Shown here: piece by piece, positions 1-7,652 of the stretch
How positions within the stretch are numbered: the first letter of the stretch is position 1
Layout: every line of letters starts with the position of its first letter
Source of the DNA: Burkholderiales bacterium
GTDB lineage: Bacteria; Pseudomonadota; Gammaproteobacteria; Burkholderiales; Burkholderiaceae_C
DNA length: 8,409 nt
Assembly (NCBI GenBank): GCA_947462175.1
Contig: CANHOE010000103.1
Coordinates: 1 to 8,409 of the forward strand
Reading direction: 5' to 3'
The notes under the pieces: generated by a model
What the model was told of the DNA's origin: nothing
The model's database searches: none
What the model saw: the letters and a program-made list of their open reading frames with translations, nothing else
Position numbers and translations under genes: made by a program

Positions 1-174
1 ATCGAAGGCCAGCACCCGCGTCGGGCTGCCCGAAGTCACATTGATCCAGTCGCGCACTGGCAGGGCTCCACCTTCGGACGCATCGCGCGGCCACAGGCCC
101 GTCAAACGCGCCTTCAGCGCGTCGATGCGCAAGGACTGCAGCATGCCGCCCACTGGTCTACCCACCGCTCTCAT
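1..174 (-). CDS. ftsW: Cell division protein FtsW, N-terminal fragment (cut by window edge)
   Basis: FtsW is the septal SEDS-family peptidoglycan glycosyltransferase, a polytopic inner-membrane protein that polymerises lipid II together with FtsI. Only the first 58 codons are present, and the frame is open to the left edge. The visible part is a basic, soluble N-terminal tail ending in TRVLAFD, which resembles the stretch just before the first membrane helix of betaproteobacterial FtsW. No membrane segment is reached and no catalytic residue can be seen. The ATG at 172-174 overlaps the murD stop codon as ATGA, with a G-rich stretch (GGGGGTGG) six bases upstream. An in-frame ATG at codon 11 (142-144) is a possible alternative start. 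The call rests largely on position, since ftsW normally follows murD in this cluster, plus the tail sequence. Another gene here would be surprising but cannot be excluded. Confidence 0.85.
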   Translation of the reverse strand, partial: MRAVGRPVGGMLQSLRIDALKARLTGLWPRDASEGGALPVRDWINVTSGSPTRVLAFD

Positions 175-1742
175 GCAGCCACCCCCGCATCGGCCGCGAT
201 CGATCTCACTTCATCGACGAAGACCTCGGCGCGGTGTGCATAGTTGCGGAACATGTCGAGACTGGCGCAGGCCGGGCTCAGCAGCACCGCATCGCCCTGG
301 CGAGCTTGCTCGAACGACCAGCGCGTGGCGGCCTCGAGCGTGTTGTGGCGCTGCAGCGTCAACGCGTCGATCGACGCAAGCGCCGCCTCGATCAGCGCCG
401 CATCGCGACCCAACGTCGCCACCGCGCGCACGTGGCGTCGCACAGGTTCAGTGAGCGGGGAGAAGTCCTGGCCCTTGCCGTCTCCGCCCAGGATCACGAC
501 CAGCTTCGAGGGCGCTCGGTCAGCGCCCAGGCCTTCAAGTGCTGCGACGGTCGCGCCGACGTTGGTGCCCTTGCTGTCGTCGTAGGCGTCGACACCATCA
601 ATGGTCGCCACGTAGGCGACGCGGTGCGGTTCGCCGGCGTAGTCCCGCAGGCCGTGCAGCATCGGCGCCAACGGGCAGCCGATCGCGGTGGCCAGCGCCA
701 GCGCAGCCAGTGCGTTGGCGGCGTTGTGGCGTCCGCGCACGCGCAATGCGTCGGCGGGCATCAGTCGCTGGATGTGCAGTTCTTCGGTTTCGACCACGGC
801 CCCCGCTCGCAGCCGCTTGCGCGGGAAGCTGTCGTCGGCTTCGAGCGCTCGCACCAGCCAGGCCACACCGTTCTCTGTGATCAGACCGAAGTCACCCGGG
901 TGCTGCGGGGCGTCGAGTCCGAAGCACACGATGGTGCGCGGCACCGCGGCCGGCAGACGGGCTTTCGCGCTCGCCTTGGCAGCGGCTGCCTGTGGTTGTG
1001 CCGCCTGCGCCAGTGCATTGACACGGGCGTCGTCACGGTTGACCACCATCACTGCCTCGCGGCCCCAGATACGCGACTTCGCCTCGGCGTAGTGGGTCAT
1101 CGAACCGTGCCAGTCGAGGTGGTCCTCGGTGATGTTCAGCACCGCCGCCGCATCCGGTTCGAATCCGCGGACACCATCGAGCTGGAAGCTGCTGAGTTCG
1201 AGCACCCAGACCTGCGGCAGGGCTTCAGGCTCGCGATCGAGCGCATCGGCCAGCGTCTGCAGCATCGTCGGGCCGATGTTGCCCGCAACCGCGACACGCT
1301 GGCTGGCGCGCTCGACCAGCAGCGCCGTCATCGCGGTGGTCGTGGTCTTGCCATTGGTGCCGGTGATGGCCAGCACCTTCGGTGCGTAGCCGCGCTCTGC
1401 CTTCAGGTCGGCCAATGCGCAGGAGAACAGATCCAGCTCGCCTTGCACCGCGATACCGCACTCGATGGCCGCATTCAGTGGCCCAGCGATGCGCGGGTCG
1501 ATCGGGGACAGGCCCGGGCTCTTGAGAACCAGTTGCACGCCGTCGAAGGCTGCCGTGTTCAGCTCGCCCTTCAACAGCAGCGCCTGCGGCACGTGCTCAG
1601 CCAGCGTCGCGGCCTGCGGCGGCGATTCGCGCGAATCCCAGACGCGCACGGCCGCGCCATAACGTGCGCTCCAGCGCGCCATCGCGAGACCCGAGTCACC
1701 GAGGCCGAGCACCAGCACCGTGAGACCTTGGAGATGCTTCAT
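171..1742 (-). CDS. murD: UDP-N-acetylmuramoylalanine--D-glutamate ligase MurD
   Basis: MurD is the cytoplasmic ligase that adds D-glutamate to UDP-MurNAc-L-Ala using ATP, the second amino-acid step of the peptidoglycan precursor. The 523-residue protein shows an N-terminal Rossmann-like domain that binds the UDP-sugar (VLGLGDSGLA, residues 11-20). The ATPase domain has P-loop GTNGKTT (128-134), ELSSFQL (182-188) and NITEDHLDWHG (203-213), with Lys222 at the carbamylated-lysine position. RGRHNAANALA (336-346) marks the approach to the C-terminal domain, which carries DDSKGTN (388-394), ILGGDGKGQDF (417-427) and SPACASLDMFRNY (489-501). It is longer than E. coli MurD (438 residues), mainly through about 45 extra residues between 240 and 337, including an Ala/Lys/Gln-rich stretch. 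The ATG start lies 13 bases after the mraY stop with a good Shine-Dalgarno sequence. The stop codon overlaps the ftsW start by four bases. The family assignment is secure. Confidence 0.98.
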   Translation of the reverse strand: MKHLQGLTVLVLGLGDSGLAMARWSARYGAAVRVWDSRESPPQAATLAEHVPQALLLKGELNTAAFDGVQLVLKSPGLSPIDPRIAGPLNAAIECGIAVQGELDLFSCALADLKAERGYAPKVLAITGTNGKTTTTAMTALLVERASQRVAVAGNIGPTMLQTLADALDREPEALPQVWVLELSSFQLDGVRGFEPDAAAVLNITEDHLDWHGSMTHYAEAKSRIWGREAVMVVNRDDARVNALAQAAQPQAAAAKASAKARLPAAVPRTIVCFGLDAPQHPGDFGLITENGVAWLVRALEADDSFPRKRLRAGAVVETEELHIQRLMPADALRVRGRHNAANALAALALATAIGCPLAPMLHGLRDYAGEPHRVAYVATIDGVDAYDDSKGTNVGATVAALEGLGADRAPSKLVVILGGDGKGQDFSPLTEPVRRHVRAVATLGRDAALIEAALASIDALTLQRHNTLEAATRWSFEQARQGDAVLLSPACASLDMFRNYAHRAEVFVDEVRSIAADAGVAA

Positions 1743-1747
1743 CGTTG

Positions 1748-1753
1748 CACCTC
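1748..1753 (-). promoter_or_regulatory. Ribosome binding site of murD
   Basis: GAGGTG on the minus strand lies five bases before the murD ATG, inside the only intergenic gap of the window (13 bases, 1743-1755). It supports the ATG at 1740-1742 as the start. Because mraY ends just upstream, murD can recruit ribosomes itself rather than relying only on coupling. Confidence 0.8.
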
Positions 1754-1755
1754 GC

Positions 1756-2934
1756 TCACCGCAGTTTCAGGCTGGCCAGCCCGACCAGACACAGCAGCAT
1801 CGTGATGATCCAGAAGCGCACGACGACCTGCGTTTCCTTCCAGCCCGACTTCTCGAAATGGTGGTGCAGCGGCGCCATCTTCAGGATGCGCTGACCGGTG
1901 CCATAGCGCTTGCGGGTGTACTTGAACCAGCTCACCTGCAGCATCACCGACAGCGCTTCGACGACGAACACGCCTCCCATGATGCCGAGCACGATCTCCT
2001 GGCGCGTGATCACGGCGATGGTGCCCAGCGCACCGCCCAGTGCCAGCGCGCCGACGTCACCCATGAACACCTGAGCGGGATGCGCGTTGAACCACAGAAA
2101 GGCGAGACCCGCGCCAGCCGTCGCCGCGCAGAACACCAGCAGTTCGCCGCTGCCCGGGATGTGCGGGAACAGCAGGTACTTGCTGAAATAGGCGTTGCCG
2201 GTGACGTAAGCGAACACACCAAGTGCCGAAGCCACCAGCACCACCGGCATGATCGCCAGACCATCGAGGCCGTCGGTGAGGTTCACCGCATTGCTCGCCC
2301 CGACGATGACGAACCAGGTCAGCGCGATGAAACCGTAGACGCCCAGCGGATAGCTGATGGTCTTGAAGAATGGCACGATCAGGTCAGCTGCAGGTGGCAG
2401 GTCATTCGAGAAGCCGCTCTGCACCCAGCGCAGGAACAGTTCGAAGACGCGCAGGTTCGAGGTCTCGCTGACGCTGAACGCCAGGTAGAACGCGGCCACC
2501 AGCCCGATCACGGTCTGCCAGAAGAACTTGTCGCGCGAGCGCATGCCCTCCGGGTTCTTGTCGACCACCTTGCGCCAGTCGTCGGCCCAGCCGATCGCGC
2601 CGAAGCCGAGTGTCACCAGCAGCACGATCCAGACGAAACGGTTAGACCAGTCGAACCACAACAGCGTGGACACGGTGATGCCGATCAGGATCAGCACGCC
2701 GCCCATCGTCGGCGTGCCCGACTTGGCGAGGTGTTGCTGAACGCCGTACTCGCGGATCGGCTGGCCGATCTTCAGCGCCGTCAGGCGGCGAATCACCCAC
2801 GGGCCGAAAGCCAGGCCGATCAGCAGCGCGGTCATCGCGGCCATCACCGCGCGGAAGGTGATGTACTGGAACACGCGGAAGTAGCCGAACTCCGGCGACA
2901 GCGTCTGCAGCCAACTCGCGAGGCTAAGCAGCAT
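1756..2934 (-). CDS. mraY: Phospho-N-acetylmuramoyl-pentapeptide transferase MraY
   Basis: MraY is the inner-membrane enzyme that transfers phospho-MurNAc-pentapeptide from UDP to undecaprenyl phosphate, giving lipid I. The 392-residue protein is hydrophobic with about ten likely membrane helices. Family motifs are present in order: TFRAVMA (26-32), GTPTMGG (73-79), the catalytic ADDWRK (117-122, Asp118/Asp119), NAVNLTDGLDGLAIMP (215-230), FLWFNAHPAQVFMGDVG (279-295, Asp293), and PLHHHFEKSGW (355-365, His357-359). It is about 32 residues longer than E. coli MraY (360). The surplus sits at about 152-184 after the fourth helix, which the known topology would place on the periplasmic side. The ATG overlaps the end of murF by 11 bases. 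The upstream stretch is GC-rich without a strong Shine-Dalgarno sequence, so translation is probably coupled to murF. MurD follows after 13 bases. The identification is very secure. Confidence 0.98.
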   Translation of the reverse strand: MLLSLASWLQTLSPEFGYFRVFQYITFRAVMAAMTALLIGLAFGPWVIRRLTALKIGQPIREYGVQQHLAKSGTPTMGGVLILIGITVSTLLWFDWSNRFVWIVLLVTLGFGAIGWADDWRKVVDKNPEGMRSRDKFFWQTVIGLVAAFYLAFSVSETSNLRVFELFLRWVQSGFSNDLPPAADLIVPFFKTISYPLGVYGFIALTWFVIVGASNAVNLTDGLDGLAIMPVVLVASALGVFAYVTGNAYFSKYLLFPHIPGSGELLVFCAATAGAGLAFLWFNAHPAQVFMGDVGALALGGALGTIAVITRQEIVLGIMGGVFVVEALSVMLQVSWFKYTRKRYGTGQRILKMAPLHHHFEKSGWKETQVVVRFWIITMLLCLVGLASLKLR

Positions 2935-4333
2935 GGGCGGCCCCGGTCGGTGCGACAGACGCCGCAGAAGACGCCGACTTCAGCGCGGCGACCACACGCT
3001 CCATCTTCATGAAACGCGAGCCCTTGACCAGCACCGAAGCAGCGGCCGGCGCCTCGGGCAATGCGGCCAGAAGCTCCTCGACCGCGTCGAAGTGACGCGC
3101 CCCGGCGCCGTAGGCCGAGGCGGCGTGCGCACACAAGGGCCCGGCCGTCCACAGCGACTCGATGCCCGCGCTGCGCGCAAACGCCCCAACCTCGCGGTGA
3201 AACTCGGACCCCTGGTCGCCGACCTCGCCCATGTCGCCGAGCACCAGCCAGCGGGGCGCGGACAGACCGGTGAGCACTTCGATCGCTGCGCGCACCGAGT
3301 CGGGGTTGGCGTTGTAGCTGTCATCGACCACGGTGATGCGCTGGCCATCGCGCACGAGGCTGCTGGCCTGCGAGCGGCCCTTCACCGCGGTGAAGGCCTC
3401 CAGCCCCCGCGCGATCGCTTCCAGCGGGCAGCCGGCAGCCAGTGCGCAGGCGGTGGCGGCCAACGCGTTCTTGACGTTGTGCTGACCCGCGATGTGAAGT
3501 GCCAGGGTCGTGTCGCCGGCCGGTGTGTGAAGCGCCACTGTCCAGCGGTCGCCTGCCCACAGGGCCTGGGCTGTGACATCCGCGGCGCCTGTCGCGCCCA
3601 AAGCGAATGTGATGACGCGGCGCTCACCGGCCAATGCGCGCCACAGCGGGGTGTGGGCCTCGTCGGCCGGGAACACCGCCACCCCGTCGACCACCAGCGA
3701 CTCGATCACGCTGCCGTTCTCGCGGGCCACCGCCTCAACGCTGGCCATGAACTCCTGGTGCTCGCGCTGGGCGTTGTTGACCAGCGCAACGGTCGGCGCG
3801 GCCATCGCGGCCAGCTGCGCAATCTCGCCCGGATGGTTCATGCCGAGCTCGACGACGGCGGCCCGATGCTGGCCGGGTCGAAGACGCAGCAGGGTCAGCG
3901 GCACGCCGATGTCGTTGTTGAAATTGCCCTCGGTCGAGAACGCGCCCTCGCCCTGCCAGGCACGCAGGATGGCCGCGATCATCTGTGTCACCGTGGTCTT
4001 GCCGTTGCTGCCAGTGACAGCGATCAGCGGCAACTTGATGTCATGCCGCCAGCCAGTGGCCAGGGTGCCGAGCGCGGCGCGTGTGTCCGCCACTTCCAGA
4101 CCGGGCAAACCCGCCTCGGCCAGTCCTCTCACGGCCAGCGCGGCGACAGCGCCCGAGGCCCTGGCCTGCCCCAGGAACTCATGCGCATCGAAACGCTCAC
4201 CGCGCAGCGCGACGAACAGATCGCCCGCACGCAGGCTGCGGGTGTCGCTGTGAACCCGCAGCAGCGCTGTGGTGGCGTCACCGACCAGGCGCGAGCCCGG
4301 CAACAGCGCGTGTGCCTGCGCCAGCGTCATCAT
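2924..4333 (-). CDS. murF: UDP-MurNAc-tripeptide--D-alanyl-D-alanine ligase MurF
   Basis: MurF adds D-Ala-D-Ala to the UDP-MurNAc-tripeptide with ATP in the cytoplasm, completing the pentapeptide precursor. The 469-residue protein (E. coli MurF is 452) has an N-terminal substrate domain with HSDTRSLRAGDLFVAL (28-43) and GERFDAHEF (45-53). The ATPase domain has P-loop GSNGKTT (108-114), GNFNNDIGVP (136-145), ELGMNHPGEI (162-171) and NNAQREHQEFM (186-196). The C-terminal domain carries GQHNVKNALA (283-292), DDSYNANPDS (337-346), LGDMGE (365-370) and KGSRFMKME (437-445). The position expected to hold the carbamylated lysine is Asn206, and no lysine occurs between Lys112 and Lys288. The start is ATGATG: the first ATG overlaps the murE stop as ATGA and has AGGAG seven bases upstream, and the second ATG is also possible. 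The tail (residues 453-469) is Ala/Ser-rich. The gene overlaps mraY by 11 bases. Confidence 0.98.
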   Translation of the reverse strand: MMTLAQAHALLPGSRLVGDATTALLRVHSDTRSLRAGDLFVALRGERFDAHEFLGQARASGAVAALAVRGLAEAGLPGLEVADTRAALGTLATGWRHDIKLPLIAVTGSNGKTTVTQMIAAILRAWQGEGAFSTEGNFNNDIGVPLTLLRLRPGQHRAAVVELGMNHPGEIAQLAAMAAPTVALVNNAQREHQEFMASVEAVARENGSVIESLVVDGVAVFPADEAHTPLWRALAGERRVITFALGATGAADVTAQALWAGDRWTVALHTPAGDTTLALHIAGQHNVKNALAATACALAAGCPLEAIARGLEAFTAVKGRSQASSLVRDGQRITVVDDSYNANPDSVRAAIEVLTGLSAPRWLVLGDMGEVGDQGSEFHREVGAFARSAGIESLWTAGPLCAHAASAYGAGARHFDAVEELLAALPEAPAAASVLVKGSRFMKMERVVAALKSASSAASVAPTGAAHAA

Positions 4334-5850
4334 GCGGCGACTCCTGCGGCTGCTCTCGCCTGAAGGGCCGTGCGGGCCTCGACGACATCATCGAACGGAT
4401 GCCGGACCCCAGCGATCTCCTGGTAGTCCTCATGGCCCTTGCCAGCGATCAGCACCACATCGCTCGGCTGCGCCTGATGGATCGCCCAGGCGATGGCCTC
4501 GCGACGGTCTTCGATGATCTTTGGGGTGGGCCGCTCTGCCATGCCAGCGACGATGGCGGTCATGATTTCGCCGGGCACTTCGCCGCGTGGGTTGTCGCTG
4601 GTGACGACAGTCCACTGCGCGTGACGCTGCGCCATCGCACCCATCAGCGGTCGTTTGCTGGTGTCGCGGTTGCCACCGCAGCCGAACACGCACCAAAGTG
4701 CACCGCCACGGCCTGCAGCCAAGGGCGCAAGTGCACGCAAGGCGTTCTCCAGCGCATCCGGCGTGTGGGCGTAGTCCACCAGCACTTCGGGCTGTGCGGC
4801 CGCACCGGCTACCCGCTGCATGCGACCTGGCACCGAGGTCAGCAAGGCGCAGGCGCGTGCCGCGTCGGACAGCGTCACGCCCAGGGCGCGCAGCGTGGCG
4901 ACCACCGCCAGCAGATTGGAGACGTTGTAGTTGCCGAGCAGCCCGCTGCGCAGCGACACCAGTGGCGCCCCCGCTTCAACCAGTTCAAACGCGAGCCCGT
5001 CGCCCAGATACCGGATGTCACGCGCACGCAACCGCGCCGGGGCGCCAGTGGTCGCGGCATACGTCCACAGATCGAGCGCGGTGTCGGCCAGCCGGTCCTG
5101 CAGCAGCAGGCCATGGGCGTCATCGACGTTCAGCACCGCCGCCCGGAGACCCGGCCAGTCGAACAGCCCGGCCTTGGCCTGCCAGTAGGCTTCCATCGAG
5201 CCGTGGAAATCGAGGTGGTCCTGCGAGAAGTTGGTGAACACCGCCACATCGATGTGTGTGCCCGACAACCGCTCCTCGACCAGACCGATCGACGATGCTT
5301 CGATCGCGCAAGCGGCAAAGCCTTCATCGGCGAACCGCTTGAAGGCTCGCTGCAGCGTCACCGGGTCCGGCGTGGTCAAGCCCGTGGGCACCAATGGCGC
5401 CGCGCTGTCCGGGCCTGGCACCGCCCCCACCCCGAGCGTGCCGACCATGCCGCAACGCCGGCCCAGCGCCGACAAGGCCTGTGCTGTCCACCAGGCTGTG
5501 GACGTCTTGCCGTTGGTACCCGTGATGGCGATCACCGACAGACGCTCGCTGGGCACACCGAAGAACGCGCTGGCCAGAGGGCCAGCGTTGGCCTTCAGGC
5601 CATCCATTGCCGCGATGCGCAGGTCATCGAAACCCATTCCCTCCGCGCCATCGGCCTCGATCAGACAGGCCACAGCACCCGACGTCAGCGCTGGCTTCAC
5701 GTGCTGCCGGCCGTCGTGCACGAGTCCAGGCCAGGCAATGAAGGCATCGCCGGGTTCAAGCCGGCGGCTGTCAGTCACCAGACCGCGTGCGCCCCGACGC
5801 ACCAGCCAGGACAGCGCCGCAGGGACCGAGCCAAGTTGCTGCAGCGCCAT
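4330..5850 (-). CDS. murE: UDP-MurNAc-L-alanyl-D-glutamate--2,6-diaminopimelate ligase MurE
   Basis: MurE adds the third residue of the stem peptide to UDP-MurNAc-L-Ala-D-Glu in an ATP-dependent cytoplasmic reaction. The 506-residue protein (E. coli MurE is 495) has the N-terminal UDP-binding domain with VTDSRRLEPGDAFIA (25-39) and the P-loop GTNGKTS (111-117). The central domain has TTPDP (159-163), EASS (184-187), FSQDHLDFHG (208-217), and Lys226 at the carbamylated-lysine position. The C-terminal domain carries GNYNVSNLLA (306-315), PGRMQ (341-345), DYAHTPDAL (359-367), FGCGGNRD (389-396), DNPR (419-422) and GKGHE (470-474). DNPR is the signature of meso-diaminopimelate-specific enzymes, so the organism should have a Gram-negative type stem peptide. 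The ATG shares one base with the ftsI stop codon (TGATG), and only a weak purine-rich stretch precedes it, which fits translational coupling. The stop overlaps the murF start by four bases. Confidence 0.98.
   Translation of the reverse strand: MALQQLGSVPAALSWLVRRGARGLVTDSRRLEPGDAFIAWPGLVHDGRQHVKPALTSGAVACLIEADGAEGMGFDDLRIAAMDGLKANAGPLASAFFGVPSERLSVIAITGTNGKTSTAWWTAQALSALGRRCGMVGTLGVGAVPGPDSAAPLVPTGLTTPDPVTLQRAFKRFADEGFAACAIEASSIGLVEERLSGTHIDVAVFTNFSQDHLDFHGSMEAYWQAKAGLFDWPGLRAAVLNVDDAHGLLLQDRLADTALDLWTYAATTGAPARLRARDIRYLGDGLAFELVEAGAPLVSLRSGLLGNYNVSNLLAVVATLRALGVTLSDAARACALLTSVPGRMQRVAGAAAQPEVLVDYAHTPDALENALRALAPLAAGRGGALWCVFGCGGNRDTSKRPLMGAMAQRHAQWTVVTSDNPRGEVPGEIMTAIVAGMAERPTPKIIEDRREAIAWAIHQAQPSDVVLIAGKGHEDYQEIAGVRHPFDDVVEARTALQARAAAGVAA
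4341..4345 (-). promoter_or_regulatory. Ribosome binding site of murF, inside the end of murE
   Basis: AGGAG on the minus strand lies seven bases before the first murF ATG (4331-4333). It is formed by the Ala-Gly-Val codons near the end of murE (GCA GGA GTC). This favours the first of the two tandem ATG codons, with which the spacing is close to ideal. With the second ATG the spacing would be ten bases. Confidence 0.75.
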
Positions 5851-7652
5851 CAGAAGCTCTCGTCTTCCGCTGGCGCATTGCGCGCGACGATCTGTGTCTT
5901 CACGTCGAGGTCAGGAGGGACCCCGAGCATGCGCAATGTGTGCTGTACCAGGTCGCTGAAGACCGGGGCGGCCACCTCGCCGCCGTACCACTTGCCAGCG
6001 GTGGGTTCATCCACCATCACGGCGACGATGATGCGCGGGTCCTTGATCGGTGAAAGTCCGACGAACCATGAGCGGTACTTTTTCGTGTCGTAGCCCTTGC
6101 CCGCGTGCGCATAGGCGGTGCCCGACTTGCCGCCGACCGAGTAGCCGGGTGTCTGCGCTTTGGGTGCGGTGCCGCCAGGACCAGTCACCAGGCTCAGCAT
6201 CTGCCGCATCGTCTGAGCCGTCTGCGCCGAAATGACCCGCACGCCACTGACCCTGGTGGCACCTTCGGGGCTGTCGCTCTTCATCAGCGTCACCGGGATG
6301 TACTCACCGTCATGTGCGAACACGGTGTAGGCATGCGCGATCTGGAACAGCGAGGCCGACAAGCCGTAGCCATAGCTCATCGTGGCGCGGGTGATCTCAT
6401 CGAGTTGCTTCTGCGACTTCAGGCGTCCGCCGACCACCCCGGGAAATCCGAGCTGTGGTTTCTGCCCGAATCCGACGCTGGCGTACAGCTCCCACATCTC
6501 GCGCGGCTGGAACATCAATCCCATCCGGATCGCACCGATGTTGCTGGACTTCTGGATCACTTCGGACACCGTCATGTCGCCGTGCGGATGGGTGTCGCGC
6601 ACGGTGAAGGGCCCCAGCGACATATGGCCCGGCGCTGTGTGAATCAGGGTCTCGGGCTTGACGCGGCCGGTTTCCAGGGCCCAGGCCGCAATCAAGGGCT
6701 TGACGGTCGAGCCAGGCTCGAAGGTATCGGTCAGCGCACGGTTGCGCAGTTGGTTACCACTGAGGTTGCGGCGGTCCGAGGGCGCATAGCTCGGGTAGTT
6801 CGCCAACGCCAGCACCTCACCGGACTGCGCATCGAGGACCACCACGCTGCCGGCCTTGGCCTTGTTCTCGACCACGGCCTCGCGCAACCGCCGGTAGGCG
6901 AAGTACTGCAGCTTCGAATCGATCGACAACTGGATGTCGCGTCCGTCAACTGGGGCCACGCTGTCGCCGATATCCTCAACGACCCGGCCAATGCGGTCCT
7001 TGATGACGCGCCGGCTGCCGTTGCGACCGACGAGATCCTTCTGGAACGCGAGTTCGATGCCTTCCTGCCCGCGGTCTTCGATGTTGGTGAAGCCGACCAC
7101 ATGCGCAGCCGCCTCGCCTTCGGGGTACTGTCGCCGGAATTCGCGCACCTGGTGGATCCCCGGCAGACCGAGGGACAGCACGTCCTTCGCCAGGGTGTCA
7201 TCGACCTGCCGCCGCAGCCAGACAAAGTTCGCGCTGCCGTCGAGTCGGTCTTCCAACTGTGCGGGCGTCATGCCAAGCAAGCGGGCCAGACGAGCCCGTT
7301 CTGACGGCGCTGCCTTGAAGTCCTTCGGGATCGCCCAGAGCGACGGCGCCGGAACGCTGGTCGCCATCAGCTGACCATTCCGGTCGAGGATGCGGCCACG
7401 ACTGGCTGACAGATCCAGCGTGCGGGCGTAGCGGATCTCGCCCTGCTTCAGGTAGAAATCCGTGCCGATCGCCTGCACATAAACCGCACGGCCCAGCAGC
7501 ACCAGAAAACCGAGCCCGACCAGTGCCACCAGCAGCTTGGAACGCGAAGCCGGTGTGCGCGACGCCAGCAGCGGGCTGCTCGCGTAGTTGAGGCTACGCG
7601 CACTGGCGGCAGGGCGGCTCGCAGAGCGCTCGGGGCGTCGACCGCTGTTCAT
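5850..7652 (-). CDS. ftsI: Septal peptidoglycan D,D-transpeptidase FtsI (PBP3)
   Basis: FtsI is the class B penicillin-binding protein that cross-links septal peptidoglycan with FtsW. It is anchored in the inner membrane with its catalytic domain in the periplasm. The 600-residue protein (E. coli FtsI is 588) has a basic Arg/Ser/Ala-rich cytoplasmic tail (1-39) and one membrane helix (about 40-57). A non-catalytic pedestal domain follows, with RGRILDRNGQLMA (85-97) and GFTNIEDRGQEGIE (187-200). The transpeptidase domain carries the active-site motif STVK (315-318, nucleophile Ser315), SSN (369-371) and KSGT (509-512), so all three penicillin-binding motifs are intact. KSGT instead of KTGT is an accepted variant in this family. 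The GKWYGGEVAAPVFS stretch (553-566) is also typical. The ATG overlaps the ftsL stop as ATGA and has AAGGA five bases upstream. The stop codon shares one base with the murE start. Confidence 0.98.
   Translation of the reverse strand: MNSGRRPERSASRPAASARSLNYASSPLLASRTPASRSKLLVALVGLGFLVLLGRAVYVQAIGTDFYLKQGEIRYARTLDLSASRGRILDRNGQLMATSVPAPSLWAIPKDFKAAPSERARLARLLGMTPAQLEDRLDGSANFVWLRRQVDDTLAKDVLSLGLPGIHQVREFRRQYPEGEAAAHVVGFTNIEDRGQEGIELAFQKDLVGRNGSRRVIKDRIGRVVEDIGDSVAPVDGRDIQLSIDSKLQYFAYRRLREAVVENKAKAGSVVVLDAQSGEVLALANYPSYAPSDRRNLSGNQLRNRALTDTFEPGSTVKPLIAAWALETGRVKPETLIHTAPGHMSLGPFTVRDTHPHGDMTVSEVIQKSSNIGAIRMGLMFQPREMWELYASVGFGQKPQLGFPGVVGGRLKSQKQLDEITRATMSYGYGLSASLFQIAHAYTVFAHDGEYIPVTLMKSDSPEGATRVSGVRVISAQTAQTMRQMLSLVTGPGGTAPKAQTPGYSVGGKSGTAYAHAGKGYDTKKYRSWFVGLSPIKDPRIIVAVMVDEPTAGKWYGGEVAAPVFSDLVQHTLRMLGVPPDLDVKTQIVARNAPAEDESF

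Noticed and set aside
942..1010. Ala/Lys/Gln-rich stretch in murD as a possible frameshift or inserted repeat
   Set aside because: The frame is continuous, flanking motifs are intact, and no tandem DNA repeat unit is evident. It fits a surface linker in a longer MurD.
4081..6093. Plus-strand open frame of 670 codons opposite the start of murF, all of murE and the end of ftsI
   Set aside because: It lies entirely opposite genes with intact family motifs. Its composition (Arg, His, Gln, Ala and Pro rich, with no recognisable domain) is what the antisense of GC-rich coding DNA gives. Similar plus-strand frames at 234-1805, 1720-3012, 2933-4363 and 6105-7304 are rejected for the same reason.
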